From Sphingomonas taxi (lineage in GTDB: Bacteria; Pseudomonadota; Alphaproteobacteria; Sphingomonadales; Sphingomonadaceae): DNA of 64,000 nt. The stretch is taken from NCBI GenBank assembly GCA_003240625.1, contig QFMX01000011.1:13133-77132 (forward strand), read 5' to 3'. The notes under the pieces are model-generated. The model was not told the origin of the DNA, made no database searches, and was given only the letters and a program-made list of their open reading frames with translations. The translations under genes and the position numbers were made by a program. Shown one piece after another: positions 39,811 to 48,449 of the stretch (position 1 is the stretch's first letter; the number at the start of each line of letters is the position of its first letter).

Positions 39811-40656
39811 ATGCCCCCCTCTCCCTTCGAACGCCTCGGCGCGATGCCGCCGATCAGCCCGGTGGTGCTGTCGGTGCCGCATGCCGGTCGGGAGTATCCA
39901 CTGGCGCTGAAGACCGCGCTCCGCGTGCCGCTCGCAGCACTGCTGCCGCTCGAAGACCGCCTGGTCGACGCGGTCGCGCGCGCCGCACGGACGAACCAGA
40001 CGACGATCGTCCAGACGCGCGCGCGCGCGTGGATCGACCTCAACCGGGGCGAAGACGAACGCGATCCGCTGCTCGACGAGGGCGCCGCGTCGGTGGCACC
40101 GGCACAGCAGTCCGCCAAGCTGCGCAGCGGGCTGGGCCTGGTGCCACGGCGCGTGTCGGGTGCGGGCGATCTCTGGGCGCGACGCTTCACCGATGCCGAC
40201 GTCACCGCCCGCATTGCGCAGGATCATCGCCCCTATCATGCGGCGATCTCCAGTGCGCTTCAGGCGGCAAAGGCGCAGTTCGGCGTGGCGGTGCTGCTCG
40301 ACCTGCACTCGATGCCGTCACTCGGCCCCGGCGGCACGCGGATCGTGCTGGGCGATCGATTCGGTCACGCCGCGGCGGCGCGGTTCGTGACGCGGGTCGA
40401 GACCGAATGCACCGCGCGGGGCTTCTCGACCGCGATCAACACCCCCTATGCCGGCGGGCACATTCTCGAACGGCACGCCCGGCCGGCCGCGAACATCCAC
40501 GCGGTCCAACTCGAACTCGACCGCACACTTTATCTCGATCGCAAACTCCACGCACCGGGCGCCGGCTTTGCCCGGGTCGTCGATCTGGTACGCGCCATCC
40601 TGGTCGCGCTCACCGACGAGGCGCTGTCGCCTCCGCTGGCACAGGCCGCGGAATAG
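39811..40656 (+). CDS. N-formylglutamate amidohydrolase family protein
   Basis: 281 aa. Family features: VVLSVPHAGREYP near the N-terminus (metal-binding His), DLHSMPS with a metal-binding Asp/His pair, and NTPYAGGHILE. Members hydrolyse N-formyl-L-glutamate at the end of one histidine-degradation route or act on related amides. There are no hut genes here, so a role outside histidine catabolism is possible. It is divergent from cpdR and convergent with the Mfd-like gene (3 bp between stops). Confidence 0.88.
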   Translation: MPPSPFERLGAMPPISPVVLSVPHAGREYPLALKTALRVPLAALLPLEDRLVDAVARAARTNQTTIVQTRARAWIDLNRGEDERDPLLDEGAASVAPAQQSAKLRSGLGLVPRRVSGAGDLWARRFTDADVTARIAQDHRPYHAAISSALQAAKAQFGVAVLLDLHSMPSLGPGGTRIVLGDRFGHAAAARFVTRVETECTARGFSTAINTPYAGGHILERHARPAANIHAVQLELDRTLYLDRKLHAPGAGFARVVDLVRAILVALTDEALSPPLAQAAE

Positions 40657-40659
40657 GCG

Positions 40660-43600
40660 CTACGCGACGAGCGCGTCGAGCAGTTCCTCGATCCGGTTCG
40701 CCCGTTCGATCGGATCCCCGATGCTCTCGCCGGCGATCCAGCGACCGTTCTTCTCGACCAAGTCGCCCACGGGTTTTGCAGTCCGCCGGTCATAGGGCGT
40801 GAGCGCAATCGCGGCAGGCCCGGCATCGATCCGCCGAATATCCGCAGCCCTTGCCAAGGTTCGAATCCGCGCGACCTGGAGAAGACGCCGCGCCTGATCG
40901 GGCATTGCGCCGAAACGATCGTCGAGTTCAGCCTCGAACTGATCGAGCGCGGCGACACCGTCAAGTCGCGCAAGCCGGGCGTACAAAGCCAGTCGTACCT
41001 CGGTCTCTGGGATCCACTCCTCGGGCAGGCATCCGCCGAGTTCCAGATGCAGTTCCGGGATCCAGTCGTCGACCAGCGTATCCCCCTCCCGTTCGAGCCG
41101 TGCCTTGCGCAATGCCCGGCCAAACAGATGCTGGTACAGATCGATGCCGATCAGCTTCATGTGGCCGGCCTGCGCCTCGCCGACCAGATCGCCCGCACCG
41201 CGCAGATCGAGGTCGCGCGCACTGATCGCAAAGCCCGCGCCGAGCCGATCGAACGCCTGCAAGGTCCGCAGGCGCTTCAACGTAGCCTCGCCGATCGTCG
41301 CATCGCCATCGGTCAGCAGCATCACCTGCCCGCGCCGCCCGCTGCGCCCCACCCGTCCGCGCAACTGATGAAGCTGCGACAGACCGAAACGGTCGGCATG
41401 GTGGACGATCATCGTGTTGGCGCGCGGCACGTCGAGCCCCGCCTCAATGATGTTGGTCGCGAGCAGGATGTCGCCGTCGCCCGCCGCGAACGAGACCATC
41501 GCCTCGTCGATCTCCGCTGCCGGCATCTTGCCATGCGCCTGGACGAGGCCGAGTTCGGGAACGAGCTTGGCAAGCCGCGCGGCCAGTGGCGCCATGTCGT
41601 CGATCCGCGGCACGACCACGAAGCTCTGGCCGCCGCGGGCACGTTCGCGGCGCAGCGCGGCACGAACGGTGGCATCGTCGAAATGCGCCACCGCGGTCCG
41701 GATCGGCTGGCGCCGCGCGGGCGGCGTCGCGATCACCGACAGTCCCTGCAAACCGATCATCGCCGATTGCAACGTTCGCGGGATTGGTGTCGCGCTGAGT
41801 GTAAGGACGTGGCCCACGCCAAGCGCATGCAGCTTCGTCTTGTCGGCCGCACCGAAGCGCTGCTCCTCGTCGATCACCACCAGCGCCAAATCCTTGTAGG
41901 CGACGCCCTTGCCGGCGATCGCCCCGGTGCCGATCACGACCTGGATCGATCCGTCGGCAAGCCCGGCCTTGACCCGCGCCTTCTCGGCCGTGCTCGACAG
42001 ACGCGACAGCCCGGCAACGACGATACCGCTGCCCTCGAACCGGCGCGTGAAGGTTTCGATATGCTGGTGAACGAGCACCGTCGTCGGCGCGGCGATCGCG
42101 ACCTGGCGTCCTGCCAGCGCCACCGCGGCGGCGGCACGCAGCGCGACCTCGGTCTTGCCATAGCCGACATCGCCGATCACCAGCCGGTCCATCGGCTTGC
42201 CGCTCGCCAGATCGGCGAGCGTCGTCGTGATCGCGCGGGCCTGATCGGGCGTCTCGGTGAAGGCGAACCCGGCAGCGAAACGCTCATACGCCGCCCGGTC
42301 CGGTACGATCGGATCGGTCGTCCGCGCCCCGCGCTCGGCAGCGATCGCGGCGAGATCGCGCGCGCTCTCGGCTATCGCCGAATCGATCGCGCCGCGCCGC
42401 TTCTGCCAGGACGAACCGTCCAGCGCGTCGAGCGTTACGGCGTCCACCTCGGCTCCGTAACGCCAGATCCGGTCGGCCTCGGCGACCGGCACCAGGCGAC
42501 GTCCACCCTTGGCATATTCCAGGACGATCGCGTCGCCCTCCGTCCCCGGCAGCATTTCAAGGCCACGGACCACACCGATGCCGAACTCCTCGTGGACGAT
42601 CACGTCGCCGCACCGCAGTTCGCTCGCCAACGCAGCGATCGCTCCCGCGCCGCTGCCCGAAATCCCGTCTGCGCGCGCACGCCCACCGAGCAGGTCCGCG
42701 CCGGCGACCATGGTCATGCCGTCGACGACGAATCCTCGGTCGATCGGGGCAGCCAGCATCATTGCGCTGCCGGGCTTTGCCGCAGACGCCTCGGACCAGC
42801 GCTCGATCTGCACGAAGGCGATCTTCGCCGCGCGTTCGAGCCTGGGTTGCAGGAACCGGAGGTCGCGCGGCGAGCCGACGATCAACAGCCGCCCATCGGC
42901 CAGACTATCCTTTGCGAACCGGGCGAATGCGCGCGCCGGATCGCGCCGCTCGACGAAACGCGGCGGTTGCGCATCGCTGCCTTCGATCGCCAGCACATCG
43001 CGCTCGGCCGCCGCAGCCTGCCACGTCTTGTCGTCCACCAGATCGACGGCAGCCTTGCGGCGCGGCAGGCCATCTGCGGCGATCGCCAGAAAGCGAGTCC
43101 GGCGGCGCTCGGCGCCTTCGTCGAACGCGATCGCGGCATCCGGCAGATGCGCGAGAACGGAGACGCCATCCTCGACCGACGGCTCGGTCGCCCTACCGAT
43201 CTCGACGCGATCGATATCGCCCTCGCCGAGCTGCGACACCGGGTCGTAGTTGCGAAGCCCGGTGATGACGCCGTCGGCGAACTCGATCCGCACGGGATGC
43301 TCGCGGTCCGCCGGAAAGACGTCGATCACACCGCCGCGCAGCGCGATCTCACCCGGTTCGTCGACGCGGTCGTCGACGATATAGCCGATCTCCGCCGCGG
43401 TTTCGGCAAATGCGTCGACGTCGATCGCGTCGCCGACAGCGAGCCGAGGCGGTGCCGCATCGAACATTGCCGGCGCCGGATACCGTACCGCAGTCGCCTC
43501 CGCCGTCTTTACGAGCAGGATAGGATGCGCCTTGGCTTCCGTCGCCGCACGCAACTGGCGCAGGGCTGCAACCCGACGGCCGACATTGGCGGGCGATGCA

Positions 43601-43824
43601 GGCGCGTCGTCCCCCGGCAACGCGTCGCTCGACGGCAGGTGGACCACCAGCGCGTCCGGCGCGAACGCCGTCGCGATTCCGGCAATCTCCGTCGCGCGCT
43701 GATCGTCGGCGGCAACGCAGATCACGTCGCCCTTCTCCAGCCCTTCGACGACCGCGACCGCTATCGGTCCCGCGGCAAGAGGGGTGACACGCTCGTTGAC
43801 GACCTGCTGACTGACCTGAAGCAC
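40660..43824 (-). CDS. mfd: Mfd-like transcription-repair coupling helicase
   Basis: 1054 aa from a GTG with AAGAAGGA nine bases upstream. Layout: UvrB-like N-terminal module (about 20-340), RNA polymerase interaction domain (about 395-470, GDVIVHEEFGIGVVRGLEML), SF2 helicase with Walker A GDVGYGKTEVALRAA and DEEQRF box, RecG-like TRG region (LHQLRGRVGRSGRRGQVMLL), and C-terminal D7. About 100 residues shorter than typical Mfd, with a divergent N-terminal half. It may be the genome's Mfd, or a paralogue alongside a canonical one elsewhere. Mfd removes stalled RNA polymerase and recruits UvrA. Confidence 0.85.
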   Translation of the reverse strand: MLQVSQQVVNERVTPLAAGPIAVAVVEGLEKGDVICVAADDQRATEIAGIATAFAPDALVVHLPSSDALPGDDAPASPANVGRRVAALRQLRAATEAKAHPILLVKTAEATAVRYPAPAMFDAAPPRLAVGDAIDVDAFAETAAEIGYIVDDRVDEPGEIALRGGVIDVFPADREHPVRIEFADGVITGLRNYDPVSQLGEGDIDRVEIGRATEPSVEDGVSVLAHLPDAAIAFDEGAERRRTRFLAIAADGLPRRKAAVDLVDDKTWQAAAAERDVLAIEGSDAQPPRFVERRDPARAFARFAKDSLADGRLLIVGSPRDLRFLQPRLERAAKIAFVQIERWSEASAAKPGSAMMLAAPIDRGFVVDGMTMVAGADLLGGRARADGISGSGAGAIAALASELRCGDVIVHEEFGIGVVRGLEMLPGTEGDAIVLEYAKGGRRLVPVAEADRIWRYGAEVDAVTLDALDGSSWQKRRGAIDSAIAESARDLAAIAAERGARTTDPIVPDRAAYERFAAGFAFTETPDQARAITTTLADLASGKPMDRLVIGDVGYGKTEVALRAAAAVALAGRQVAIAAPTTVLVHQHIETFTRRFEGSGIVVAGLSRLSSTAEKARVKAGLADGSIQVVIGTGAIAGKGVAYKDLALVVIDEEQRFGAADKTKLHALGVGHVLTLSATPIPRTLQSAMIGLQGLSVIATPPARRQPIRTAVAHFDDATVRAALRRERARGGQSFVVVPRIDDMAPLAARLAKLVPELGLVQAHGKMPAAEIDEAMVSFAAGDGDILLATNIIEAGLDVPRANTMIVHHADRFGLSQLHQLRGRVGRSGRRGQVMLLTDGDATIGEATLKRLRTLQAFDRLGAGFAISARDLDLRGAGDLVGEAQAGHMKLIGIDLYQHLFGRALRKARLEREGDTLVDDWIPELHLELGGCLPEEWIPETEVRLALYARLARLDGVAALDQFEAELDDRFGAMPDQARRLLQVARIRTLARAADIRRIDAGPAAIALTPYDRRTAKPVGDLVEKNGRWIAGESIGDPIERANRIEELLDALVA

Positions 43825-43956
43825 CGATACGCATCCTTCTTTAGGCGCTCAACGTGAGCCCCGAGATGCACGTTCCGGTGATCCTATCCTGGATCAGGAT
43901 GTTCGTTCGATTGCGGGGATGAACGGCACAGTCCGAAAAGGCTACGCCGCCGGGCG

Positions 43957-44682
43957 CTACTCTTCGCCGATCAGCGTCAGCACATCGCCGATGATCCGCG
44001 TCATCGCGATCCGGGCGGCGCCCGGATCGCGCGCGATGATCGCATCGGCCACCGCCGCATGATCGGCGATGTTGGCAGACCGTCCCTTGATCCGGTTGGT
44101 GAACCGGATCGAGGTGCGTAGCGCGGTCGATACCACCGACTGGAATTGCGCGTAGAAGGGATTCTTCGACGCCCGCAGGATCGCCATGTGGAACGCGATA
44201 TCCGCCTCGAGCGGATCGGTCAGCCCCGCCTCGCCCGCCTCCATCTGCTCCAGCCCGGCACGGATCGTCAGGAAATCGGCCGCGTCGCCGAACCGTGCCG
44301 CCAACGCCGCCGCCTCCGGTTCGATCGCGACCCGCAACTGGTTGAAATGCCGGAGCAGATCGACCGAAAATTTCCGCTCCAGTGTCCAGCGCAGGACGTC
44401 GGTATCGAACAGGTTCCACGCACTTGCCGGCTGCACGATGGTACCCTGTCGCGGGCGGGCGCTGACCAAGCCCTTTGCGGTCAGCATCTTGACCGCTTCG
44501 CGCGTCACCGATCGGCTCACGCCGTGCGTCTTGGCGATTTCCGCCTCGGTCGGGAACGGACGATGTTCGTACCGTCCCGTGACGATCGCACGGCCGAGCG
44601 TATCGAGCATCCCATGCGTAAGGTTACGCCCCAACGCGGTTACGGTCGAACCACTCTCGCCTTCTGTCATATCGATCGCCAT
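43957..44682 (-). CDS. GntR (FadR/FCD) family regulator of galactonate genes
   Basis: 241 aa from MAIDMTEGESGSTV; a GTG 12 codons earlier is an alternative. N-terminal winged helix (PTEAEIAKTHGVSRSVTREA, then VKMLTAKGLVSARPRQGT) and a C-terminal FCD ligand domain (FHMAILRASKNPFYAQFQ; HAAVADAIIARD). It is divergent from dgoK-dgoA, so it is probably a DgoR-type repressor responding to a galactonate pathway intermediate. A 25-bp inverted repeat lies in the shared promoter region. Confidence 0.88.
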   Translation of the reverse strand: MAIDMTEGESGSTVTALGRNLTHGMLDTLGRAIVTGRYEHRPFPTEAEIAKTHGVSRSVTREAVKMLTAKGLVSARPRQGTIVQPASAWNLFDTDVLRWTLERKFSVDLLRHFNQLRVAIEPEAAALAARFGDAADFLTIRAGLEQMEAGEAGLTDPLEADIAFHMAILRASKNPFYAQFQSVVSTALRTSIRFTNRIKGRSANIADHAAVADAIIARDPGAARIAMTRIIGDVLTLIGEE

Positions 44683-44756
44683 CGGCAAGGTTCTGACGCA
44701 AGCGAGGGATACTGTCACCCGTCAAAAGGTCTAAAATACGTGTTGCGCGATCGTGC

Positions 44757-44781
44757 ATGACAAACATTCCGTAATTGTCAT
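44757..44781. promoter_or_regulatory. Candidate operator between the GntR gene and dgoK
   Basis: ATGACAA, 11 bp, TTGTCAT: perfect 7-bp inverted half-sites in the 179-bp divergent promoter region. The half-site TTGTCA resembles the TTGT/ACAA cores bound by FCD-type GntR proteins. The link to the adjacent regulator is inference. Confidence 0.5.
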
Positions 44782-44861
44782 ATAAACCGGCCTGTTCGAT
44801 CGTCGCCACCGCGCGCGAGCGATCCTATTGCGGCACAGGCAACGAGCCCGAGGGTGATGAG

Positions 44862-45725
44862 ATGGGCGATTTTATTGCAGTCGATTGGGGGACGACCAAT
44901 CGCCGTGCGTTCCGGATCGAAGACGGCAGCGTCGTCGCGTCCGAGCGGGACGATCGCGGCGCGGCCAATGTCGCAGCGGGCGAATACCAGGCGGACGTGG
45001 CCGGCATCCGCGCGCGGCTCGGCGACCTACCGATGCTGCTCGCCGGGATGGTCGGATCGAACATCGGCTGGCGCAGCGTGCCCTATGTCGCGGCGCCCGC
45101 GGGTCTTGCCGAGATCGCCGCGGGGCTCGACCGGGTCGACGACCGCACCGCGATCGTGCCGGGACTGTCGTACCGCGACGGGCTGCATGCCGACGTGATG
45201 CGCGGCGAGGAGGTGCAGTTGCTCGGCGCGGTCGCTGCCGGGCTGGTGCCCGCCGACGCGATGCTCTGCCAGCCCGGTACGCATTGCAAATGGGCGACCG
45301 TCGAGGGCGGCGCGATCACCCGCTTTACGACCGCGATGACCGGCGAACTCTTCGCGCTGCTCCGCGCGCACGGCGTGCTGTCGCGGCAGCTTGGTCACCC
45401 GGTCGAACTGGGCTCCGCGTTTCTCGAAGGCGTCGCCGAGGGCGCGCGGCGCGATCTCGCCGCCAGCCTGTTCGCGATCCGCGCGCGCGGCGTGCTCGGG
45501 ATTGCCGACGACGCGCACGCAGCCTCGTTCGCGAGCGGGTTGCTGATCGGTGCGGACACCGCCGCGCGGATCGAGCCGGGTGCCGCGGTGCACATCCTCG
45601 CCGATCCCGCGCTGGGTGCGCTCTATGCCGGCGCGATCGATGCGCTGGGCGGCACCTCGCACCATATCGACAGCCAGGCCGCATTCGTGGCCGGCATCAC
45701 CCGCATCCAGGATCTTGCAGCATGA
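44862..45725 (+). CDS. dgoK: 2-dehydro-3-deoxygalactonokinase
   Basis: 287 aa from the ATG after GAGGGTGATGAG. Sugar-kinase fold of the DgoK family: FIAVDWGTTNRRAFRI (phosphate-1 loop), LLAGMVGSNIGW, CQPGTHCKWA and FTTAMTGELFALL are typical. It phosphorylates 2-keto-3-deoxygalactonate in the De Ley-Doudoroff route. The stop overlaps the dgoA start (ATGA). Galactonate dehydratase is not in the window. Confidence 0.93.
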   Translation: MGDFIAVDWGTTNRRAFRIEDGSVVASERDDRGAANVAAGEYQADVAGIRARLGDLPMLLAGMVGSNIGWRSVPYVAAPAGLAEIAAGLDRVDDRTAIVPGLSYRDGLHADVMRGEEVQLLGAVAAGLVPADAMLCQPGTHCKWATVEGGAITRFTTAMTGELFALLRAHGVLSRQLGHPVELGSAFLEGVAEGARRDLAASLFAIRARGVLGIADDAHAASFASGLLIGADTAARIEPGAAVHILADPALGALYAGAIDALGGTSHHIDSQAAFVAGITRIQDLAA

Positions 45726-46363
45726 CTTCCTCTACCACGCACCGCCAGGCCTTCGACAACGCCTTCGCGAAATGCCCGCTGATCGCGATTCTGCGCGGCG
45801 TGAAGCCCGATGAGGTCGAGGCGATCGGCGAGGCGCTGGTCGATGCCGGGTTCACGATCCTCGAAGTACCGATGAACTCGCCCGACCCGCTCGACAGCAT
45901 CGCCCGACTGGCGCGCACGCTGAAGGGCCGCGCGGTCGTCGGTGCGGGCACGGTGCTGCGCGTCGAGGACGTGGCGGCGGTCGGCGCGGCGGGTGGGACG
46001 CTGATCATTGCCCCCAACGCGAACGTGCGGGTGATCGCGGCGGCGGCCGAGCGCGGTTATGTCGCCCTCCCCGGCATCGCGACCCCGACCGAAGCATTCG
46101 CAGCGCTGGAAGCGGGTGCCGCGGCGCTGAAACTGTTCCCGGCCGAGGCCGCGAGTCCCGCCGTGCTGAAGGCGATGCGTGCCGTCCTTCCCAAGGATAC
46201 GCGCGTGCTACCCGTCGGTGGGGTGGTGCCGGAGATCATGGCGGAGTGGCGCAAGGCAGGGGCGGCGGGTTTCGGTCTGGGCTCCGCGTTGTATGCGCCG
46301 GGGATGACCGCGGCCGATGTCGGCGCGCGGGCGCGCGGGTTTATCGACGCGTTGCAGGCGTAA
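45722..46363 (+). CDS. dgoA: 2-dehydro-3-deoxy-6-phosphogalactonate aldolase
   Basis: 213 aa class I KDPG/KDPGal aldolase. CPLIAILRGVKPDEVEAIGE (with Glu of the active site following in ILEVPMNSP), AVVGAGTVL, and the Schiff-base Lys in AAALKLFPAEAASP are all visible. It cleaves KDPGal to pyruvate and glyceraldehyde 3-phosphate. The Asn in VPMNSP is the position that tends to favour the galactose-series substrate. Coupled to dgoK. Confidence 0.93.
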   Translation: MTSSTTHRQAFDNAFAKCPLIAILRGVKPDEVEAIGEALVDAGFTILEVPMNSPDPLDSIARLARTLKGRAVVGAGTVLRVEDVAAVGAAGGTLIIAPNANVRVIAAAAERGYVALPGIATPTEAFAALEAGAAALKLFPAEAASPAVLKAMRAVLPKDTRVLPVGGVVPEIMAEWRKAGAAGFGLGSALYAPGMTAADVGARARGFIDALQA

Positions 46364-46501
46364 TCAAAGGGTTACCAGAGCTGGCCCCGGCCGTCGGGGG
46401 GGGCGCCGCTGGCTCTGAGACTCTGCTGTTCTTGAGCTCTCGGGCTTCCGGGACTCCGCCAGGACCGCAACCGCAACCAGATATCCCCACCAATCCCGCC
46501 C

Positions 46502-46582
46502 GTCACCCCAGCGAAAGCTGGGGTCTCCTGGTTCGGGTTGCCCGCTCGCCAACCGGGATACCCCAGCTTTCGCTGGGGTGAC
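46502..46582. repeat. Inverted REP-like pair (family B)
   Basis: GTCACCCCAGCGAAAGCTGG then GGTCTCC at left, and the mirror ACCCCAGCTTTCGCTGGGGT then GAC at right. Stem ACCCCAGC/GCTGGGGT, loop GAAA, preceded by GTC as in family A. It lies in the 350-bp gap between dgoA and bioF. Confidence 0.88.
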
Positions 46583-46603
46583 GGAGTGCGGCGGGCATTG
46601 AGG

Positions 46604-46651
46604 TTCGAAACTTGCGGGATTCGAAACCAGCGGGGTTCGAAACTGGCGGGG
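46604..46651. repeat. Three tandem 16-bp repeats upstream of bioF
   Basis: TTCGAAACTTGCGGGA, TTCGAAACCAGCGGGG and TTCGAAACTGGCGGGG lie head to tail without gaps, 62 bp before the bioF start. Each carries the palindrome TTCGAA. Regular 16-bp spacing suggests either a slippage array or a multi-copy protein binding site. Confidence 0.75.
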
Positions 46652-46713
46652 TAAGTCTCACGCCTCATCGACCCGCTATCGTCATCGTGCCGCGTAACGA
46701 TTAGGGCGGCGCG

Positions 46714-47835
46714 ATGATGTTTGCCGACCAGGAACGAGACCTCGCCACGCTGGCTGCCGCCGACCGGTACCGATCGCTCCGACCGCGTACCGGGGTCGAC
46801 TTCGCCTCGAACGACTATCTCGGGCTCGCCGGATCGGACCGTCTGCGGGCTGCGATGATCGAGGCCTTGGCGCGCGGCGTGCCGGTCGGCTCGGGCGGCT
46901 CGCGGTTGTTACGGGGGAATGCGCCCGAGCATGAAATCCTGGAGGCGGATGCGGCGCGGTTTTTCGGCACCGGGGCGGCGCTGTTCTTCGCCAGCGGTTA
47001 CATCGCCAACACGATCCTGTTCGCGACGCTGCCGCAGCGCGATGACCTGATCGTCCACGACGCGCTGATCCACGCGAGCGCGCACGAGGGGATGCGGCTG
47101 ACCCGGGCGACATGCGTGAGCGCAGCGCACAACGATGCCGATGCGTTCGCAGATGCGATAGCCGCATGGCGCACGGGGGGCGGCACGGGCCGCGTGTGGA
47201 TCGCGGTCGAGAGCCTCTACAGCATGGACGGCGACCGCGCGCCGCTCGCCGATCTCGCGCGGGTCGCGGACCGCCATGACGCCGTTCTCCTGATCGACGA
47301 GGCGCATGCGACAGGGGTGTTCGGTACCGACGGCCGTGGCCTCGCCGAAGACCTCGACGGGCGCGAGAACGTCATCACGCTGCGCACGTGCGGCAAGGCG
47401 CTCGGCTGCGAGGGCGCGCTGTTGTGCGGCCCGGCGGTCATGCGCGCGTTCATCGTCAACCGCGGGCGCGGGTTCATCTTCTCGACCGCGCCGTCACCGC
47501 TGATGGCGCTGGCGGTCGGCGAGGCATTGCGGATCATGGCCGACGAACCGGCACGGCGGGAGCAACTTTGGGACCTCGTCGCGACCGCCGAGCGCATGCT
47601 CGCGCCGTACGGTGTGGCGGCGACCGGGTCGCAGATCCTGCCGCTGATCCTCGGCGATGCGGCACGAACGATGCACGTCGCCGGCGCGATCCAGGCGGCG
47701 GGGTTCGACGTGCGTGGTATCCGTCCGCCGACCGTGCCCGAGGGTACGTCGCGGTTGCGGATATCGTTGACGCTGAACGCCACCGCGGCGGATATCGAGG
47801 CTTTGGGCGAGGTCATGAAGGAGGCGCTGCAATGA
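46714..47835 (+). CDS. bioF: 8-amino-7-oxononanoate synthase
   Basis: 373 aa alpha-oxoamine synthase. FASNDYLGLAGSD, GSGGSRLLRGN, VDEAHATGVFG-type segment (LLIDEAHATGVFG) and the PLP Lys in LRTCGKALGCEG. It condenses pimeloyl-thioester with alanine in biotin synthesis. ATG at 46714, with a second ATG one codon later. The stop overlaps the bioD start (ATGA). No BioR-type TTATnnATAA site is visible upstream. Confidence 0.93.
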   Translation: MMFADQERDLATLAAADRYRSLRPRTGVDFASNDYLGLAGSDRLRAAMIEALARGVPVGSGGSRLLRGNAPEHEILEADAARFFGTGAALFFASGYIANTILFATLPQRDDLIVHDALIHASAHEGMRLTRATCVSAAHNDADAFADAIAAWRTGGGTGRVWIAVESLYSMDGDRAPLADLARVADRHDAVLLIDEAHATGVFGTDGRGLAEDLDGRENVITLRTCGKALGCEGALLCGPAVMRAFIVNRGRGFIFSTAPSPLMALAVGEALRIMADEPARREQLWDLVATAERMLAPYGVAATGSQILPLILGDAARTMHVAGAIQAAGFDVRGIRPPTVPEGTSRLRISLTLNATAADIEALGEVMKEALQ

Positions 47836-48449
47836 CGATTATCGTCACCGGAACGGACACGGATATCGGCAAGACGGTGTTCGCCGCTGGCCTGACCACA
47901 GCGCTAGGCGCGCGCTACTGGAAGCCGGTCCAGGCCGGGCTCGCGGACGGCAGCGATGCCGCCTCCGTCGCAGCACTAGGCGTCCCGGCAGAGCGCGTGC
48001 TGCCCGAAGCGTACCGGCTGACGACACCGTGCTCGCCGCATCTCGCCGCCGAGATCGACGACGTGACGATCGACCCCGAACGGCTCGCGCTGCCCGAAGT
48101 CGATGGCCCGCTGGTGGTCGAAGGCGCGGGCGGCGTGATGGTGCCGATCACGCGCGACCTGATCTTCGCAGATCTGTTCGCGCGCTGGGCCAAGCCGGTG
48201 GTGCTCGTCGCGCGAACCGGGCTCGGCACGATCAACCACAGCCTGCTCTCGATCGAGGCGTTGCGCAGCCGCGGCGTCCCGATCCTCGGCATCGCCTTCG
48301 TCGGCGACGCGGTCGAGGATAGCGAGGCGACCATCGCCACGCTGGGGAAAGTCCGCCGGCTCGGTCGCCTGCCGCGCCTCGATCCGCTCAACGCCGCGAC
48401 ACTGGCCGAGGCGTTCGCCGCGAACTTCGACCTGGAGGCGTTCCGGTGA
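47832..48449 (+). CDS. bioD: Dethiobiotin synthetase
   Basis: 205 aa. P-loop TGTDTDIGKTVFAAGL, with YWKPVQAGL and VVEGAGGVMVPI typical of BioD. It closes the ureido ring of dethiobiotin using ATP and CO2. Translation is coupled on both sides: ATGA with bioF and GTGA with bioA. Confidence 0.95.
   Translation: MTIIVTGTDTDIGKTVFAAGLTTALGARYWKPVQAGLADGSDAASVAALGVPAERVLPEAYRLTTPCSPHLAAEIDDVTIDPERLALPEVDGPLVVEGAGGVMVPITRDLIFADLFARWAKPVVLVARTGLGTINHSLLSIEALRSRGVPILGIAFVGDAVEDSEATIATLGKVRRLGRLPRLDPLNAATLAEAFAANFDLEAFR

Noticed and set aside
41047..43857. A 936-codon open frame on the plus strand
   Set aside because: It lies wholly antisense to the Mfd-like gene, is Arg/His-rich with no recognisable domain, and is explained by the GC-rich codon pattern of the real gene.
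44885..45721. Long plus-strand frame running into dgoA from upstream
   Set aside because: The upstream part is an out-of-frame reading of dgoK. dgoA starts at the ATG overlapping the dgoK stop, which gives the family length.
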